44,400 nucleotides of DNA from Candidatus Venteria ishoeyi (GTDB taxonomy: Bacteria > Pseudomonadota > Gammaproteobacteria > Beggiatoales > Beggiatoaceae). Below the pieces are notes generated by a model. It searched no databases. It was given only the letters and a program-made list of their open reading frames with translations, and was not told the origin of the DNA. The stretch lies in the NCBI RefSeq assembly GCF_030378065.1, contig NZ_JAUCGJ010000038.1, positions 1-44,400 on the forward strand, written 5' to 3'. The first letter of the stretch is position 1; every line of letters begins with the position of its first letter. Shown here piece after piece: positions 20,167-28,804 of this stretch. A program made the translations under genes and the position numbers.

Positions 20167-21279
20167 ATGATTCGCTATCTCAAAATAAGTAATTTTAAAA
20201 GCATCAACATGCTTGAGTTGCGTAATATCCAGCCTTTTTCAGTATTTGCAGGTCCTAATGGTTCAGGGAAAAGTAATTTTTTTGATGCGATGAATTTTGT
20301 TGGTAAAATTTTGCATTTTGGTGCTGAAGAAGCAATCAGACAATATGGTGGTTATGAAAATATTTATTGTTATCAGCGTTCTGCTGAAAATAATCAATTT
20401 TTTGAATTTGTAATTGAGGCAATTATTCGTGACCACACCAGAGATGAAGATGTAATTTATCAGTATAAATTAACGATTGATCTGAAAAATAGAAACCTTA
20501 AAGATAAAGAGGAAAAATATTCCGATAACCTGGAACAAGCAGCGCCGATAAAAGGTAAAAATACCAAAAATCGAATCCGAAAAGAGTATTACCGATGGGT
20601 TAAGGAGTTCCTGAAAGGTGTAAGAGTTTATAAAATTGATCCTGTATCTGCTAAATATCCCCCTTCCCTATCTAATTATTCTAATGCTCAATTAAATGAA
20701 ACAGGAAATAATCTGGCAAATGTTTTAAATAGATTTGAACGTGAGCAAGAAAAAAATATGCTGCCTTGTTCTAAGACAGAAAGGTTAGAGGAAATTGAAG
20801 AGTGGCTGACATTAATTGTGCCTGGCTTCAAAAAATTTCAAACCAACAGAGAGCACTTAACAGGTAATGTCTCATTTTTATTGCATGAAAAAGGTGCAAA
20901 CAGTATATTTCCAGCACGTTTAATTTCTGAAGGGACAGTTTATTTATTATGTTTATTGGTTGCTGTTTTTCAAGGTCAAACCTCACTGGGAACATCACCT
21001 TTTACTTTAATTGAAGAACCTGAGCGGGGCTTGCACCCGAAAGCAATCTATGAATTGGTTGATTTTTTTCGGGAGAAGTCAGGAAAAAATGCTCCAATTT
21101 GGCTGACAACACATAGTGAAGCAGTAATCAGAGGCTTGCATAATGGGGAGCTTTGGTTAGTTGAAAAAGATGAAGACGGTACAACAAAAATAAAACAAGC
21201 AAATATTCCCAAACAAACCGGGATTTCTGTTGATCAGATGTGGCTTTCTAATGCACTAAATGGTGGATTGCCATGGTAG
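20167..21279 (+). CDS. RecF/OLD-like AAA ATPase, first gene of a candidate defence pair
   Basis: A 370-residue ABC-type ATPase of the AAA_21 group. The P-loop is G-P-N-G-S-G-K-S at 29-36, after the typical I-S-N-F-K-S-I start. The Q-loop region is near 50-70, and Walker B lies in T-L-I-E-E-P-E-R-G-L-H-P (about 280-291), with the switch His in T-T-H-S-E near 314-318. It overlaps the next gene by 7 nt (ATGGTAG). Base composition is clearly more AT-rich than the flanking housekeeping genes, suggesting acquisition. AAA ATPases coupled to Toprim proteins (OLD, PARIS, AbiL/RloAB-like) are anti-phage or plasmid-exclusion systems; this assignment is by architecture only. Confidence 0.82.
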   Translation: MIRYLKISNFKSINMLELRNIQPFSVFAGPNGSGKSNFFDAMNFVGKILHFGAEEAIRQYGGYENIYCYQRSAENNQFFEFVIEAIIRDHTRDEDVIYQYKLTIDLKNRNLKDKEEKYSDNLEQAAPIKGKNTKNRIRKEYYRWVKEFLKGVRVYKIDPVSAKYPPSLSNYSNAQLNETGNNLANVLNRFEREQEKNMLPCSKTERLEEIEEWLTLIVPGFKKFQTNREHLTGNVSFLLHEKGANSIFPARLISEGTVYLLCLLVAVFQGQTSLGTSPFTLIEEPERGLHPKAIYELVDFFREKSGKNAPIWLTTHSEAVIRGLHNGELWLVEKDEDGTTKIKQANIPKQTGISVDQMWLSNALNGGLPW

Positions 21280-21860
21280 TCAAAGTTGGTTTTGTCGTTG
21301 AAGGTGATTGTGAAAAAATACTGATTGAATCAAAGCATTTCCGTGATTGGGCTGTTCAATATGAACTGGAAATTTGTGATCCAGTAATTGATGTGCGTGG
21401 TGGAGGAAATTTATGCCCACAGCAAATCCAGCCTTATGTGGAACTCTGTCAGAAACAAGCAAATCCAGATAAAATTGTTGTACTGACTGATTTGGAATGT
21501 GAGCCTTGTATTACTCAAGCACGTCAACGTATTGGGATTGAGCATATTGATTTGCTCTGTATTGCTTGCAAGGCATTAGAATCCTGGTATCTTGCTGATA
21601 CTGAAGCATTGCAAAAATGGATGGAAAAGAAAGTTTCTGAACACAAAAACCCTGAACTCTCAGGTACTGAAAAAAAGCCTTGGGATGAGTTAAAATGTCT
21701 TGCCAACAAATATAAAACCAGAGGTCCAGGTAAGAAAAAGCCAATATTTACCAGAAAAATGTTAAATGATTATGGTTTTTCCCTTCAGCGTGCTGCTGCT
21801 CATCCAGCTTGTCCAAGTGCACAATATTTTCTCAAAAAATTGGCAGCACTCACTCAATAG
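21273..21860 (+). CDS. Toprim-like DUF4276-type protein, second gene of the candidate defence pair
   Basis: A 195-residue small protein. It opens with V-G-F-V-V-E-G-D-C-E, the motif-I pattern of Toprim nucleases (Glu10), and has V-V-L-T-D-L-E-C-E near 69-77, matching the acidic D-x-E/D motif II. A later C-K-A-L-E-S-W-Y-L-A-D segment recalls DUF4276 proteins. The C-terminal part is basic (K-T-R-G-P-G-K-K-K-P). Its start lies within the last codons of the ATPase gene, so the two are coupled. I infer a Mg-dependent nuclease effector controlled by the ATPase, as in OLD-family systems. An exact family match needs a profile search. Confidence 0.72.
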   Translation: MVVKVGFVVEGDCEKILIESKHFRDWAVQYELEICDPVIDVRGGGNLCPQQIQPYVELCQKQANPDKIVVLTDLECEPCITQARQRIGIEHIDLLCIACKALESWYLADTEALQKWMEKKVSEHKNPELSGTEKKPWDELKCLANKYKTRGPGKKKPIFTRKMLNDYGFSLQRAAAHPACPSAQYFLKKLAALTQ

Positions 21861-21886
21861 AGACGCTTATCGTTCATTTCAAAACC

Positions 21887-23233
21887 ATGCAATCCCGTGA
21901 TATTCTCAAGGTTTCCGAACTCAATCAAAAAGCCCGCGCCCTGCTGGAAACCCAGTTTCCAATACTCTGGGTAGAGGGTGAAATATCCAATCTGGCCCGC
22001 CCTGCTTCAGGACATCTCTACTTTTCCCTGAAAGATGCGCAAGCACAGGTGCGTTGCGCGATGTTTCGTTATCGTGCGCAATTAAATACTTGTCAGCCAA
22101 AAAATGGTTTACAGGTGATTGTGCGCGCCCGCGTGAGCTTATACGAGGGACGCGGTGAGTTTCAATTAATTGTTGAGCATATCCAGGCAGCGGGAGAGGG
22201 CTTGCTGCAACAACGCTTTGCAGCCTTAAAACAGCGTTTATTGGCAGAAGGTTTATTTGAAGCCGTGGGTAAAAGGCCGTTGCCTTTATTAGCTCAGGGT
22301 ATTGCAATCATCACCTCAGCCAGCGGTGCTGCCATTCATGATGTATTAAGCGTACTGCAACGTCGTTTCCCGGCTATTCCCGTTTATATTTATCCGGTTG
22401 CAGTACAAGGCGAAAATGCCGCTGGGGAAATCATTAGTGCATTAAAAAAAGCCAATGCCAGCTCACTTAATGATGTTATTTTATTAACCCGGGGCGGTGG
22501 TTCTTTAGAAGATTTATGGCCTTTTAATGATGAACGCCTGGCGCGCACAATAGCCAGCAGTCGCCTGCCCGTGGTCTCAGCCATTGGTCATGAAACCGAT
22601 TTCAGTATCAGCGATTTTGTGGCTGATGCGCGCGCGCCCACGCCGTCTGCTGCTGCTGAGTTACTCAGCCCTGATGTCAGCGTGTGGCTGGATAGTTTTA
22701 TACGGATTGAACAGAATCTGATCCGGCAATTAAAAAACAAAATACAGTTTTTGCAACAAAAACAGGCATTATTAAGCGCCCGGGTGCAGCATCCACAAAG
22801 TCGGCTTAATGATTTCAGTCAACGCCTGGATAATTTTGAGTTGCGTTTACACCATGCCATACACAAAACACTGCAACAAAACCAGTATCGTCTGGCGCGG
22901 CAAGCGCAGCATTTACTGGATTTACAGCCCGCTCAGCAACTTGAAAGTTTGTCTAAACAATTAGATTATTTGCAAGCTCGCTTATTACGCGAAATCAAGC
23001 AACATTTACAAACCCATCAACAAGCCGCAGCCAATCTGGGCAAACGACTGGATACAGTCAGCCCATTGGCAACCTTGCAACGGGGTTATAGTATTGTCAC
23101 TGATGCGCGTGCTAAAAAGGTATTACACCGCATTGAAATGATAAAAACTGGGCAAAAATTGCAAATAAAGTTTGTCGATGGTGTAGCCCGGTGCGTTGTT
23201 GAATCCAAACAGATTGATGAGGCAAGCACTTGA
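21887..23233 (+). CDS. xseA: Exodeoxyribonuclease VII large subunit
   Basis: The 448-residue large subunit of ExoVII, which degrades single-stranded DNA. An OB-fold DNA-binding domain is at about 8-100 (L-W-V-E-G-E-I-S-N-L, A-S-G-H-L-Y-F-S-L-K-D). The catalytic region has I-T-S-A-S-G-A-A-I-H-D, T-R-G-G-G-S-L-E-D-L-W-P-F-N-D-E and the D-F-V-A-D-A-R-A-P-T-P-S-A-A-A-E block. The C-terminal half is a long coiled coil. I chose the ATG at 21887, since the protein then starts near the E. coli pattern (V-S-E-L-N-Q); an in-frame TTG at 21809 lies inside the preceding gene. No xseB is seen nearby. Confidence 0.95.
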   Translation: MQSRDILKVSELNQKARALLETQFPILWVEGEISNLARPASGHLYFSLKDAQAQVRCAMFRYRAQLNTCQPKNGLQVIVRARVSLYEGRGEFQLIVEHIQAAGEGLLQQRFAALKQRLLAEGLFEAVGKRPLPLLAQGIAIITSASGAAIHDVLSVLQRRFPAIPVYIYPVAVQGENAAGEIISALKKANASSLNDVILLTRGGGSLEDLWPFNDERLARTIASSRLPVVSAIGHETDFSISDFVADARAPTPSAAAELLSPDVSVWLDSFIRIEQNLIRQLKNKIQFLQQKQALLSARVQHPQSRLNDFSQRLDNFELRLHHAIHKTLQQNQYRLARQAQHLLDLQPAQQLESLSKQLDYLQARLLREIKQHLQTHQQAAANLGKRLDTVSPLATLQRGYSIVTDARAKKVLHRIEMIKTGQKLQIKFVDGVARCVVESKQIDEAST

Positions 23234-23281
23234 TAATTTACAGTTGTCGGTTCACAGTCCCCTGTGAATCATAACCACTCC

Positions 23282-25285
23282 TTAATGCTGATACTGTACC
23301 TGTATATACCACGTCCGTGGTATTTCCTGAGTAATAATTGTTGATCCTGTTTCCTGACCAAACTCTGCATGATGCGGATCAAATAGATTACGTCCACCGA
23401 TAGAAACGCTTAAATTTTGATGAGGTTTCCAGCCTAATCTTAAGTCTACCCGCGTATAAGCCGATGTATTTGATTCCGTCAGTTTGTCAACATAATAAAT
23501 ACTGCTGTCAATTTCCCAGTTTTTTGCAGGATTCCATAAACTGCGTAAATTAAGTTGGTGCTGCGGTGTTTTACCCGCTTTGCTTTCCTGACTGCTGAGT
23601 GACGGGTTCAGCGCCTGTAAACGCATATCCAGATAAGTATAACTGGTAATCAATTTCCAGGATTTTGCGATCTGCCATTGCCCAGCCAGTTCAAAACCTT
23701 GCCCCGAACCTTTCATATCATTGGTAAAATGCTGATTTAATGTGGGTGGCGGTGGAAATGGAGAAAATTGTATGTCAGCAATAATCAGGTGCTTATAATC
23801 ATTATAAAAAACCGTTGTATCTAAAAAGAAACGTTTAGAGGGATGATAACGATAACCCAATTCATAAGCCAGCAGGGCTTCTGAGTTTAAGTCAGGATTA
23901 CCCTTGACGCTAATGCGCATCCCTTGCTGAACACTGGAAACATCCAAATCTGAATTAGAGCGCGAAGGTGTATGTACTGCGCGTGAAACCGAAGTCCATA
24001 GTTGGTGCTTGTCAAAAGGACGCCACAACAAACGTGCGCTGGGTTGAACTTCAAGTCCAGTATAATCATTATGTTCAAATTTGGTACCCAGCGTCAGCCA
24101 CCAGTGTTCCGGTATCAAAATCCATTCTCCCTGTATAAAAGCACTGAACAGGTTGTCCTGGCGTTTAGGTGGATTATAATTGACTGCACCGCCAGGAGGT
24201 GAAACCAGATGATCTGTAATATAACGATAAGCTAAACCCCAGACGTATTCCTGTTTCTCGCCACGTTGAAAGCGATGCTGAAAGTCAATATCCCAGATTC
24301 TTCTGGAATCCGTTAAATTGAATTCTGTACGCTTCTCCCGCTCGAAATAGCTTTGTAGAATGGTGTTACCATTTTCCAGATCATGCTGCCAGCGACCAGA
24401 AAGGAAAAAGCCATTATGATGATTACGATCAACAATATCGGGACGCTGTAATGGTGGGCTGTTTAAAATACTGTGATAAACCTCAGCCTGCATGTTAAAG
24501 GCATCTTTTTCATCGTTTTTCCAGTCAGCACGAAATCCGCCGGTCTGCATACGCCAATCATCTTTTTGCTTTGCATTTAAAGCATCAACCGAGCCATTAA
24601 ATGTCGAAGTTTTGGCATAGAAACGGTAAGTGCCTGAGTCACCTAACTCACCGCCATAACGCGCACTTAAGCTGCCTTTTTCTCCGCCCTGACCCAAGCT
24701 TGTGCTGAGCATAGCGCCCTGTGTATCCTGGCTGTGACGGGTGATGATATTAATGACGCCATTTACCGCATTTGCACCCCATAAGGTGCCACCGGGACCG
24801 CGTACAATCTCGATACGTTCCAGATCTGCCATCACGGTATTAATACGGTTCCAATAAGTACCGGAACTGGTGGGGCTGTAAACACTGCGGCCATCTATCA
24901 GTACCAGCAGTTTACTGGAAAAGCGCCCATTTAAGCCACGAATGCTCACTGCCCAGGTGCTGGAGTCCAAACGTGCGACCTGCACACCTGGTGCCATGCG
25001 CAATGCCTCAGGGATGCTGGTAATACCCGCGCGGCGTATATCTTCGCGGGTAATGACAAAAGCAGCAGCAGCAGTTTCAGTGATTTTCTGAGATTTACGC
25101 GCCACACTGGCAATATCATCAATGCGTACTTCCAACAACTGCTCAAGGCTCAGGCCCCGTAAATCTTGAATAATTTCTTTCGGGTCTTCCTGTGCTGCAA
25201 CAGAAGATAATAGGGGGAAAATGCTACTACCAGCGAACACAGCCATCATTACTGTTATTTTGTGCTGCCATGATTTCTTATTCAT
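23282..25285 (-). CDS. TonB-dependent outer-membrane receptor
   Basis: A 667-residue outer-membrane gated channel. The signal peptide ends near V-A-A-Q (30-32). A plug domain (about 60-170) carries F-V-I-T-R-E-D-I-R-R-A-G and R-I-E-I-V-R-G-P-G-G-T-L-W-G-A-N-A-V-N-G-V-I-N-I. A beta barrel runs to the end with the L-F-D-P-H-H-A-E-F motif near the C terminus. The last residues are I-Q-V-Q-Y-Q-H, without the usual terminal Phe. A segment before the plug (G-L-S-L-E-Q-L-L-E-V-R) may hold the TonB box. The ligand cannot be named; siderophore, heme and cobalamin are all possible. Upstream DNA is AT-rich, but I could not identify a Fur box or riboswitch. Confidence 0.92.
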   Translation of the reverse strand: MNKKSWQHKITVMMAVFAGSSIFPLLSSVAAQEDPKEIIQDLRGLSLEQLLEVRIDDIASVARKSQKITETAAAAFVITREDIRRAGITSIPEALRMAPGVQVARLDSSTWAVSIRGLNGRFSSKLLVLIDGRSVYSPTSSGTYWNRINTVMADLERIEIVRGPGGTLWGANAVNGVINIITRHSQDTQGAMLSTSLGQGGEKGSLSARYGGELGDSGTYRFYAKTSTFNGSVDALNAKQKDDWRMQTGGFRADWKNDEKDAFNMQAEVYHSILNSPPLQRPDIVDRNHHNGFFLSGRWQHDLENGNTILQSYFEREKRTEFNLTDSRRIWDIDFQHRFQRGEKQEYVWGLAYRYITDHLVSPPGGAVNYNPPKRQDNLFSAFIQGEWILIPEHWWLTLGTKFEHNDYTGLEVQPSARLLWRPFDKHQLWTSVSRAVHTPSRSNSDLDVSSVQQGMRISVKGNPDLNSEALLAYELGYRYHPSKRFFLDTTVFYNDYKHLIIADIQFSPFPPPPTLNQHFTNDMKGSGQGFELAGQWQIAKSWKLITSYTYLDMRLQALNPSLSSQESKAGKTPQHQLNLRSLWNPAKNWEIDSSIYYVDKLTESNTSAYTRVDLRLGWKPHQNLSVSIGGRNLFDPHHAEFGQETGSTIITQEIPRTWYIQVQYQH

Positions 25286-25418
25286 AATAATGTCCTAAAA
25301 TTTATTTTTATTTAATGACTTCCTTGATTTGCAATAGTTTTCCCATAAACAAATAAAAGTTTGTTTATTTTGTTACGATTACATATTCATTTACACTCAT
25401 TCTAGATATATTATCGCT

Positions 25419-26051
25419 ATGTTACAATATAAAATCATTCCCGTTACAGATTTTCAACAGAATTCTACCTTATTATGGTGTGATCAAAGCCAAAAGGCGG
25501 CTTTAATTGATCCGGGAGGGGAACCTGACTTATTATGTAGCGAACTCGAAAGCCGTAAACTCATCCCGGAAAAAATTTTATTAACGCATGCTCATATCGA
25601 TCATGTTGGGGCGGTTGCAGAACTAGCCCGACGCTGGTCAATACCCATAGAAGGCCCCCATCAGGCTGATCGTTTCTGGTTAGACAGTCTGGCTGAACAA
25701 TGCCAGGTATTCGGTTTTCCTAAAGTTGAAAGTTTTATTCCGCAGCGTTGGCTGAAGCAACACGATCAGGTAACAGTCGGTGAACTCTTGCTGGAGGTAC
25801 GGCATTGCCCTGGACATACGCCGGGACATATCATTTTTTATCATGCAGATTCAAAATTAGCCTGGGTGGGTGATGTTCTGTTTAAGGGGTCTATCGGACG
25901 CACGGATTTTCCGCAAAGTGACACTGCAAGCTTATTAAAATGTATCCGCGAGCAGTTATTACCTTTGGGTGATGAAGTACGTTTTATTCCCGGTCATGGC
26001 CCTATGTCGAGCTTTGGTGAGGAACGGCATAGCAACCCATTTTTGCGCTAG
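25419..26051 (+). CDS. gloC: GloC-type metallo-beta-lactamase fold hydrolase
   Basis: A 210-residue MBL-fold enzyme, close in layout to E. coli YcbL/GloC, a type II glyoxalase that hydrolyses S-lactoylglutathione. Metal ligands: H-A-H-I-D-H at 57-62, H in H-C-P-G-H-T-P-G-H near 128-136, Asp in W-V-G-D-V-L-F and His in I-P-G-H-G-P near the end. The start I-I-P-V-T-D-F-Q-Q-N and end E-E-R-H-S-N-P-F-L also match the family. It is cytoplasmic. It is divergent from the TonB receptor gene with 133 bases between them. The ribosome site is weak. Confidence 0.88.
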   Translation: MLQYKIIPVTDFQQNSTLLWCDQSQKAALIDPGGEPDLLCSELESRKLIPEKILLTHAHIDHVGAVAELARRWSIPIEGPHQADRFWLDSLAEQCQVFGFPKVESFIPQRWLKQHDQVTVGELLLEVRHCPGHTPGHIIFYHADSKLAWVGDVLFKGSIGRTDFPQSDTASLLKCIREQLLPLGDEVRFIPGHGPMSSFGEERHSNPFLR

Positions 26052-26162
26052 AAGGCTGTCCGGGAACTCAGTTTTTTAAAAAAACCAGTTTTTTAAGCCA
26101 TTGATAAATAATGACTTAGGTATGTGCTTAGCTAAATAAAAGTAGTCATAAACCAGATAAAA

Positions 26163-27272
26163 ATGGAAACTAAAACATCTCTGGGTGAACAGCATTATAT
26201 ACACCATGTCCGCTATTCTTTTCAGGAGCGGATTGTGGGTGTTTTTGTCTTTTTTGCACCATTGGTACTGATATTTTTATTTGTGGTCAACAGTGAAACT
26301 CAATACCTGTTTGAAGAACATATTGATTTATATATCCTGTTGCAAAACGCTGGTGGTGTTTCCACTGAAACCCCGGTGCGAATCTCCGGCATTGAGGTTG
26401 GCAGGGTAACTGTCATTGAATTATCTGAAGACAATCGTATTCGTCTGACGCTTTCCGTGCGTAAACGCTTTCTGGAATTGCTCCGCACAGACTCAAAAGC
26501 TGCCTTGGGTACGCTTTCTTTACTGGGTAAAGCCGTAATAGAGATCAGTCCTGGTGATAAAACCTTAGCTTTGCTGAAACAGGGGGCTTATTTACAAGCC
26601 AAAGAGCAAAAAACGCTGGAAGATATTATCAATGAAACGCAACCCATAGTTGAAACCATCCGTACCACAATTGTTGATGTAGCACAGTTGATTCGTGCCA
26701 TAGATCCTCAACAAGTGACTGGTATTACTGAAGATATCAGTGTTACTGCCAAAAACCTCAGACTCATCAGTCAACATTTGCTTCAAGTTGAACTAATTAA
26801 ATTGGAAGCCATGCTTGATACATCGGGAAAGGATCTGGTTGCGATTATTCACCGTATCAGTGCTGGTAAAGGCTCATTGGGTAAATTATTATTTGATGAA
26901 GCGTTGGCAAATAATCTGGAAGCTGCGATTATTCAGGTAAACCGCGTTGTGGAAACAGTGAATCAGATGTTGCAAGCTTTACAACCACTATTGCGGGATT
27001 CTTCAGCCATTACCCGCGATGTACGCAAAGCCTCTGCCACACTCCCGATTACCGCCAATGAAGTACACAAACTGGTGGTGCAACTCAATACCCTGCTTGC
27101 CAGTTTAAGCGGCGAATTACAACAGTTTCCACAACTCATGACACAGTTAAAACTGCTGATTGAAGATACGGATCGCTTGTTGATGGGGATACAGCGTATC
27201 TGGCCGGTTTCCAGTACACTGGAGGTACCGAAACGTGATTTATTAACCATACCACTACCCATTAATGAGTAA
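26163..27272 (+). CDS. MCE/MlaD-type lipid-transport periplasmic protein
   Basis: A 369-residue protein with one N-terminal membrane helix (about 27-46: V-G-V-F-V-F-F-A-P-L-V-L-I-F-L-F). The MCE domain follows (about 52-135; G-G-V-S-T-E-T-P-V-R-I-S-G-I-E-V-G-R-V) and a long amphipathic helical tail (about 150-340), as in MlaD or PqiB relatives that form periplasmic hexamers carrying lipids. No ATPase or permease (MlaF/MlaE) gene is adjacent, which is unusual. A lipoprotein gene starts 38 bases later, so the pair may be a functional unit at the envelope. The start site has no strong ribosome signal. Confidence 0.82.
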   Translation: METKTSLGEQHYIHHVRYSFQERIVGVFVFFAPLVLIFLFVVNSETQYLFEEHIDLYILLQNAGGVSTETPVRISGIEVGRVTVIELSEDNRIRLTLSVRKRFLELLRTDSKAALGTLSLLGKAVIEISPGDKTLALLKQGAYLQAKEQKTLEDIINETQPIVETIRTTIVDVAQLIRAIDPQQVTGITEDISVTAKNLRLISQHLLQVELIKLEAMLDTSGKDLVAIIHRISAGKGSLGKLLFDEALANNLEAAIIQVNRVVETVNQMLQALQPLLRDSSAITRDVRKASATLPITANEVHKLVVQLNTLLASLSGELQQFPQLMTQLKLLIEDTDRLLMGIQRIWPVSSTLEVPKRDLLTIPLPINE

Positions 27273-27310
27273 ATAATCTGAATTCGATTTCGATAAAATA
27301 CAGGGCCTCA

Positions 27311-28318
27311 GTGAATAGAAGATTGTCATACATTTTATTATTATCATTGCTCTTAACGGCTTGTATTTCTGCGCCACCTGAAACCCCACCATTTGCTTTG
27401 CTTAAAGCTGAAGAGCAAATGAGTACCGGTACCTGGGCTTTCGCAGAAAATGATTATGTTACCGCCAGCACCCATTTTCAACATGCTTTAGCTGATTATA
27501 GTGCGCTGGATTATGTTAAAGGCATGGTACCCGCACATTTAAATTTAGCAGAAACTGCCTTAGCCCTGCATAGCTTGAAAGCTGCACAAAAGCATCTGGA
27601 TGTTGTAGCGGATTTGATTCAACGTGAACGCTTAAGTGATTTGTTACCACGTTTAAATTTATTACAAGCAACGCTGGCAATACGTCAACAAAACTATGAT
27701 AAAGCTTTGGCGTTATTGGAAACCTTGTTGCTGGAAATTGAAGGTCAGCAGCATTGTCCTTCTAATCTACATCTGAGCGCCATGAGTAATCGTACCTTAT
27801 TGGCTTTTATGTATACGCCTCAACAAGCTGCAACACAACTGAGGCGTTTTGAATTTGCTTTATTGCTGTGTTTAAATGCGAGGCCGCGCCCACAACACGG
27901 GACTCTTGCGGCTTTTCGCGGACGTCTGGAACGGTTTAAAGCGCAACTTGCTCTGCAACAACATGACGTGCAATCAGCGCATCAAGCATTAAACAAAGCA
28001 CTGCTTCATTATCGCCGCGCGCTGTATCGTCCCGGTCTTGCGGCGACATTAACTGAATGGGCCAAATTACTGATGCAACAGCAAAACTGGTCAGAAGCAG
28101 ATAATCGTTTAGAACGCGCCATTACCATACGCTTGCATATGCAGGATGCCAAAGGTACAACGCAGAATTTGGCATTGTGGATCCAGGTTAAAAAAATACT
28201 GAAGCAAAAACAGGCGGTAAAGGAGTTAGAAAAATGGCAGGCATTATTGCAGGAAAAAAGTGATGATGTCTGGTTGCACCTGCGTGAAGCTAAAAAAACA
28301 AAAATTCACACCCCATGA
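27311..28318 (+). CDS. Lipoprotein with TPR-like helical repeats
   Basis: A 335-residue predicted lipoprotein. The signal peptide ends with the lipobox L-T-A-C (Cys18), followed by S-A-P, so outer-membrane sorting is likely. The mature part is helical, with TPR-like pairs (Y-V-T-A-S-T-H-F-Q-H-A-L-A-D-Y near 50-65, Y-D-K-A-L-A-L-L-E-T near 133-142, W-S-E-A-D-N-R-L-E-R-A near 262-272). It starts with GTG. It follows the MCE gene and overlaps the next small membrane gene by 4 nt (ATGA). It is probably a scaffold for the MCE protein, by position only. No named family recognised. Confidence 0.72.
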   Translation: MNRRLSYILLLSLLLTACISAPPETPPFALLKAEEQMSTGTWAFAENDYVTASTHFQHALADYSALDYVKGMVPAHLNLAETALALHSLKAAQKHLDVVADLIQRERLSDLLPRLNLLQATLAIRQQNYDKALALLETLLLEIEGQQHCPSNLHLSAMSNRTLLAFMYTPQQAATQLRRFEFALLLCLNARPRPQHGTLAAFRGRLERFKAQLALQQHDVQSAHQALNKALLHYRRALYRPGLAATLTEWAKLLMQQQNWSEADNRLERAITIRLHMQDAKGTTQNLALWIQVKKILKQKQAVKELEKWQALLQEKSDDVWLHLREAKKTKIHTP

Positions 28319-28587
28319 AATACCTTATTAGTGATTTGCAATCCACAAAACTTATTTATCTGAAAGGTTTTCTGTTTTTTCTGATATTACTGCTGTCTTC
28401 TTTTTTGATATTAAACACATACCCAAGCCTGAAAATATTTTTTCTACTTATACTGGTGATATGGTCATCTGCCAGAAGCTATTATTTTATGTTTTATGTA
28501 ATTGAAAAATATACGGATAAAAATTATAAATTTTCAGGTATTTATGCCTTTTTGGTCTATCTTATGCGGCAGCGGATAAAAAAATAA
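28315..28587 (+). CDS. Small membrane protein, unknown
   Basis: A 90-residue protein with two predicted membrane segments (about 17-34 and 38-58) and a basic C terminus (M-R-Q-R-I-K-K). Its ATG overlaps the stop of the lipoprotein gene (ATGA), so it is probably the third gene of that unit. I do not recognise a family. The AT-rich, Leu/Ile/Phe-rich sequence is consistent with a genuine inner-membrane protein, but the call rests mainly on the coupled start. Confidence 0.55.
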   Translation: MKYLISDLQSTKLIYLKGFLFFLILLLSSFLILNTYPSLKIFFLLILVIWSSARSYYFMFYVIEKYTDKNYKFSGIYAFLVYLMRQRIKK

Positions 28588-28659
28588 CAATACGTGGATA
28601 CTGGCATTTATAGTGGTAATGCTACAATACTCAATATTTTAATTATTTAAAGGAGTTAC

Positions 28660-28708
28660 GCAAAAACTTCTTTTTTATGCTTTAAAGTATAAAAAAACTG
28701 TTTTTTGC
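28660..28708. repeat. Long AT-rich hairpin before the FAD oxidoreductase
   Basis: GCAAAAAC at 28660 pairs with GTTTTTTGC near 28700, enclosing an inner near-perfect 26-base palindrome at 28671-28696 (TTTTTTATGC, TTTAAA, GTATAAAAAA). It lies about 95 bases before the next gene. It may be a bidirectional terminator for the small membrane gene. Confidence 0.5.
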
Positions 28709-28804
28709 TTCACGCTGATTTTTGATTAGTCCTGGATAATCCCGATGCCAAGCCAAAAATAAACGCGTTGCATAGTAACACCCGTTATTGATAACAGGAG
28801 ACTT

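Noticed and set aside
21809-21886. In-frame TTG start for xseA
   Set aside because: It lies inside the preceding gene and adds residues not seen in XseA proteins; the ATG at 21887 gives a normal length.
25290-25400. Fur box or cobalamin riboswitch before the TonB receptor
   Set aside because: The AT-rich stretch has only imperfect symmetry (around aaataaaagtttgtttattt), and the conserved B12-box sequence is not visible.
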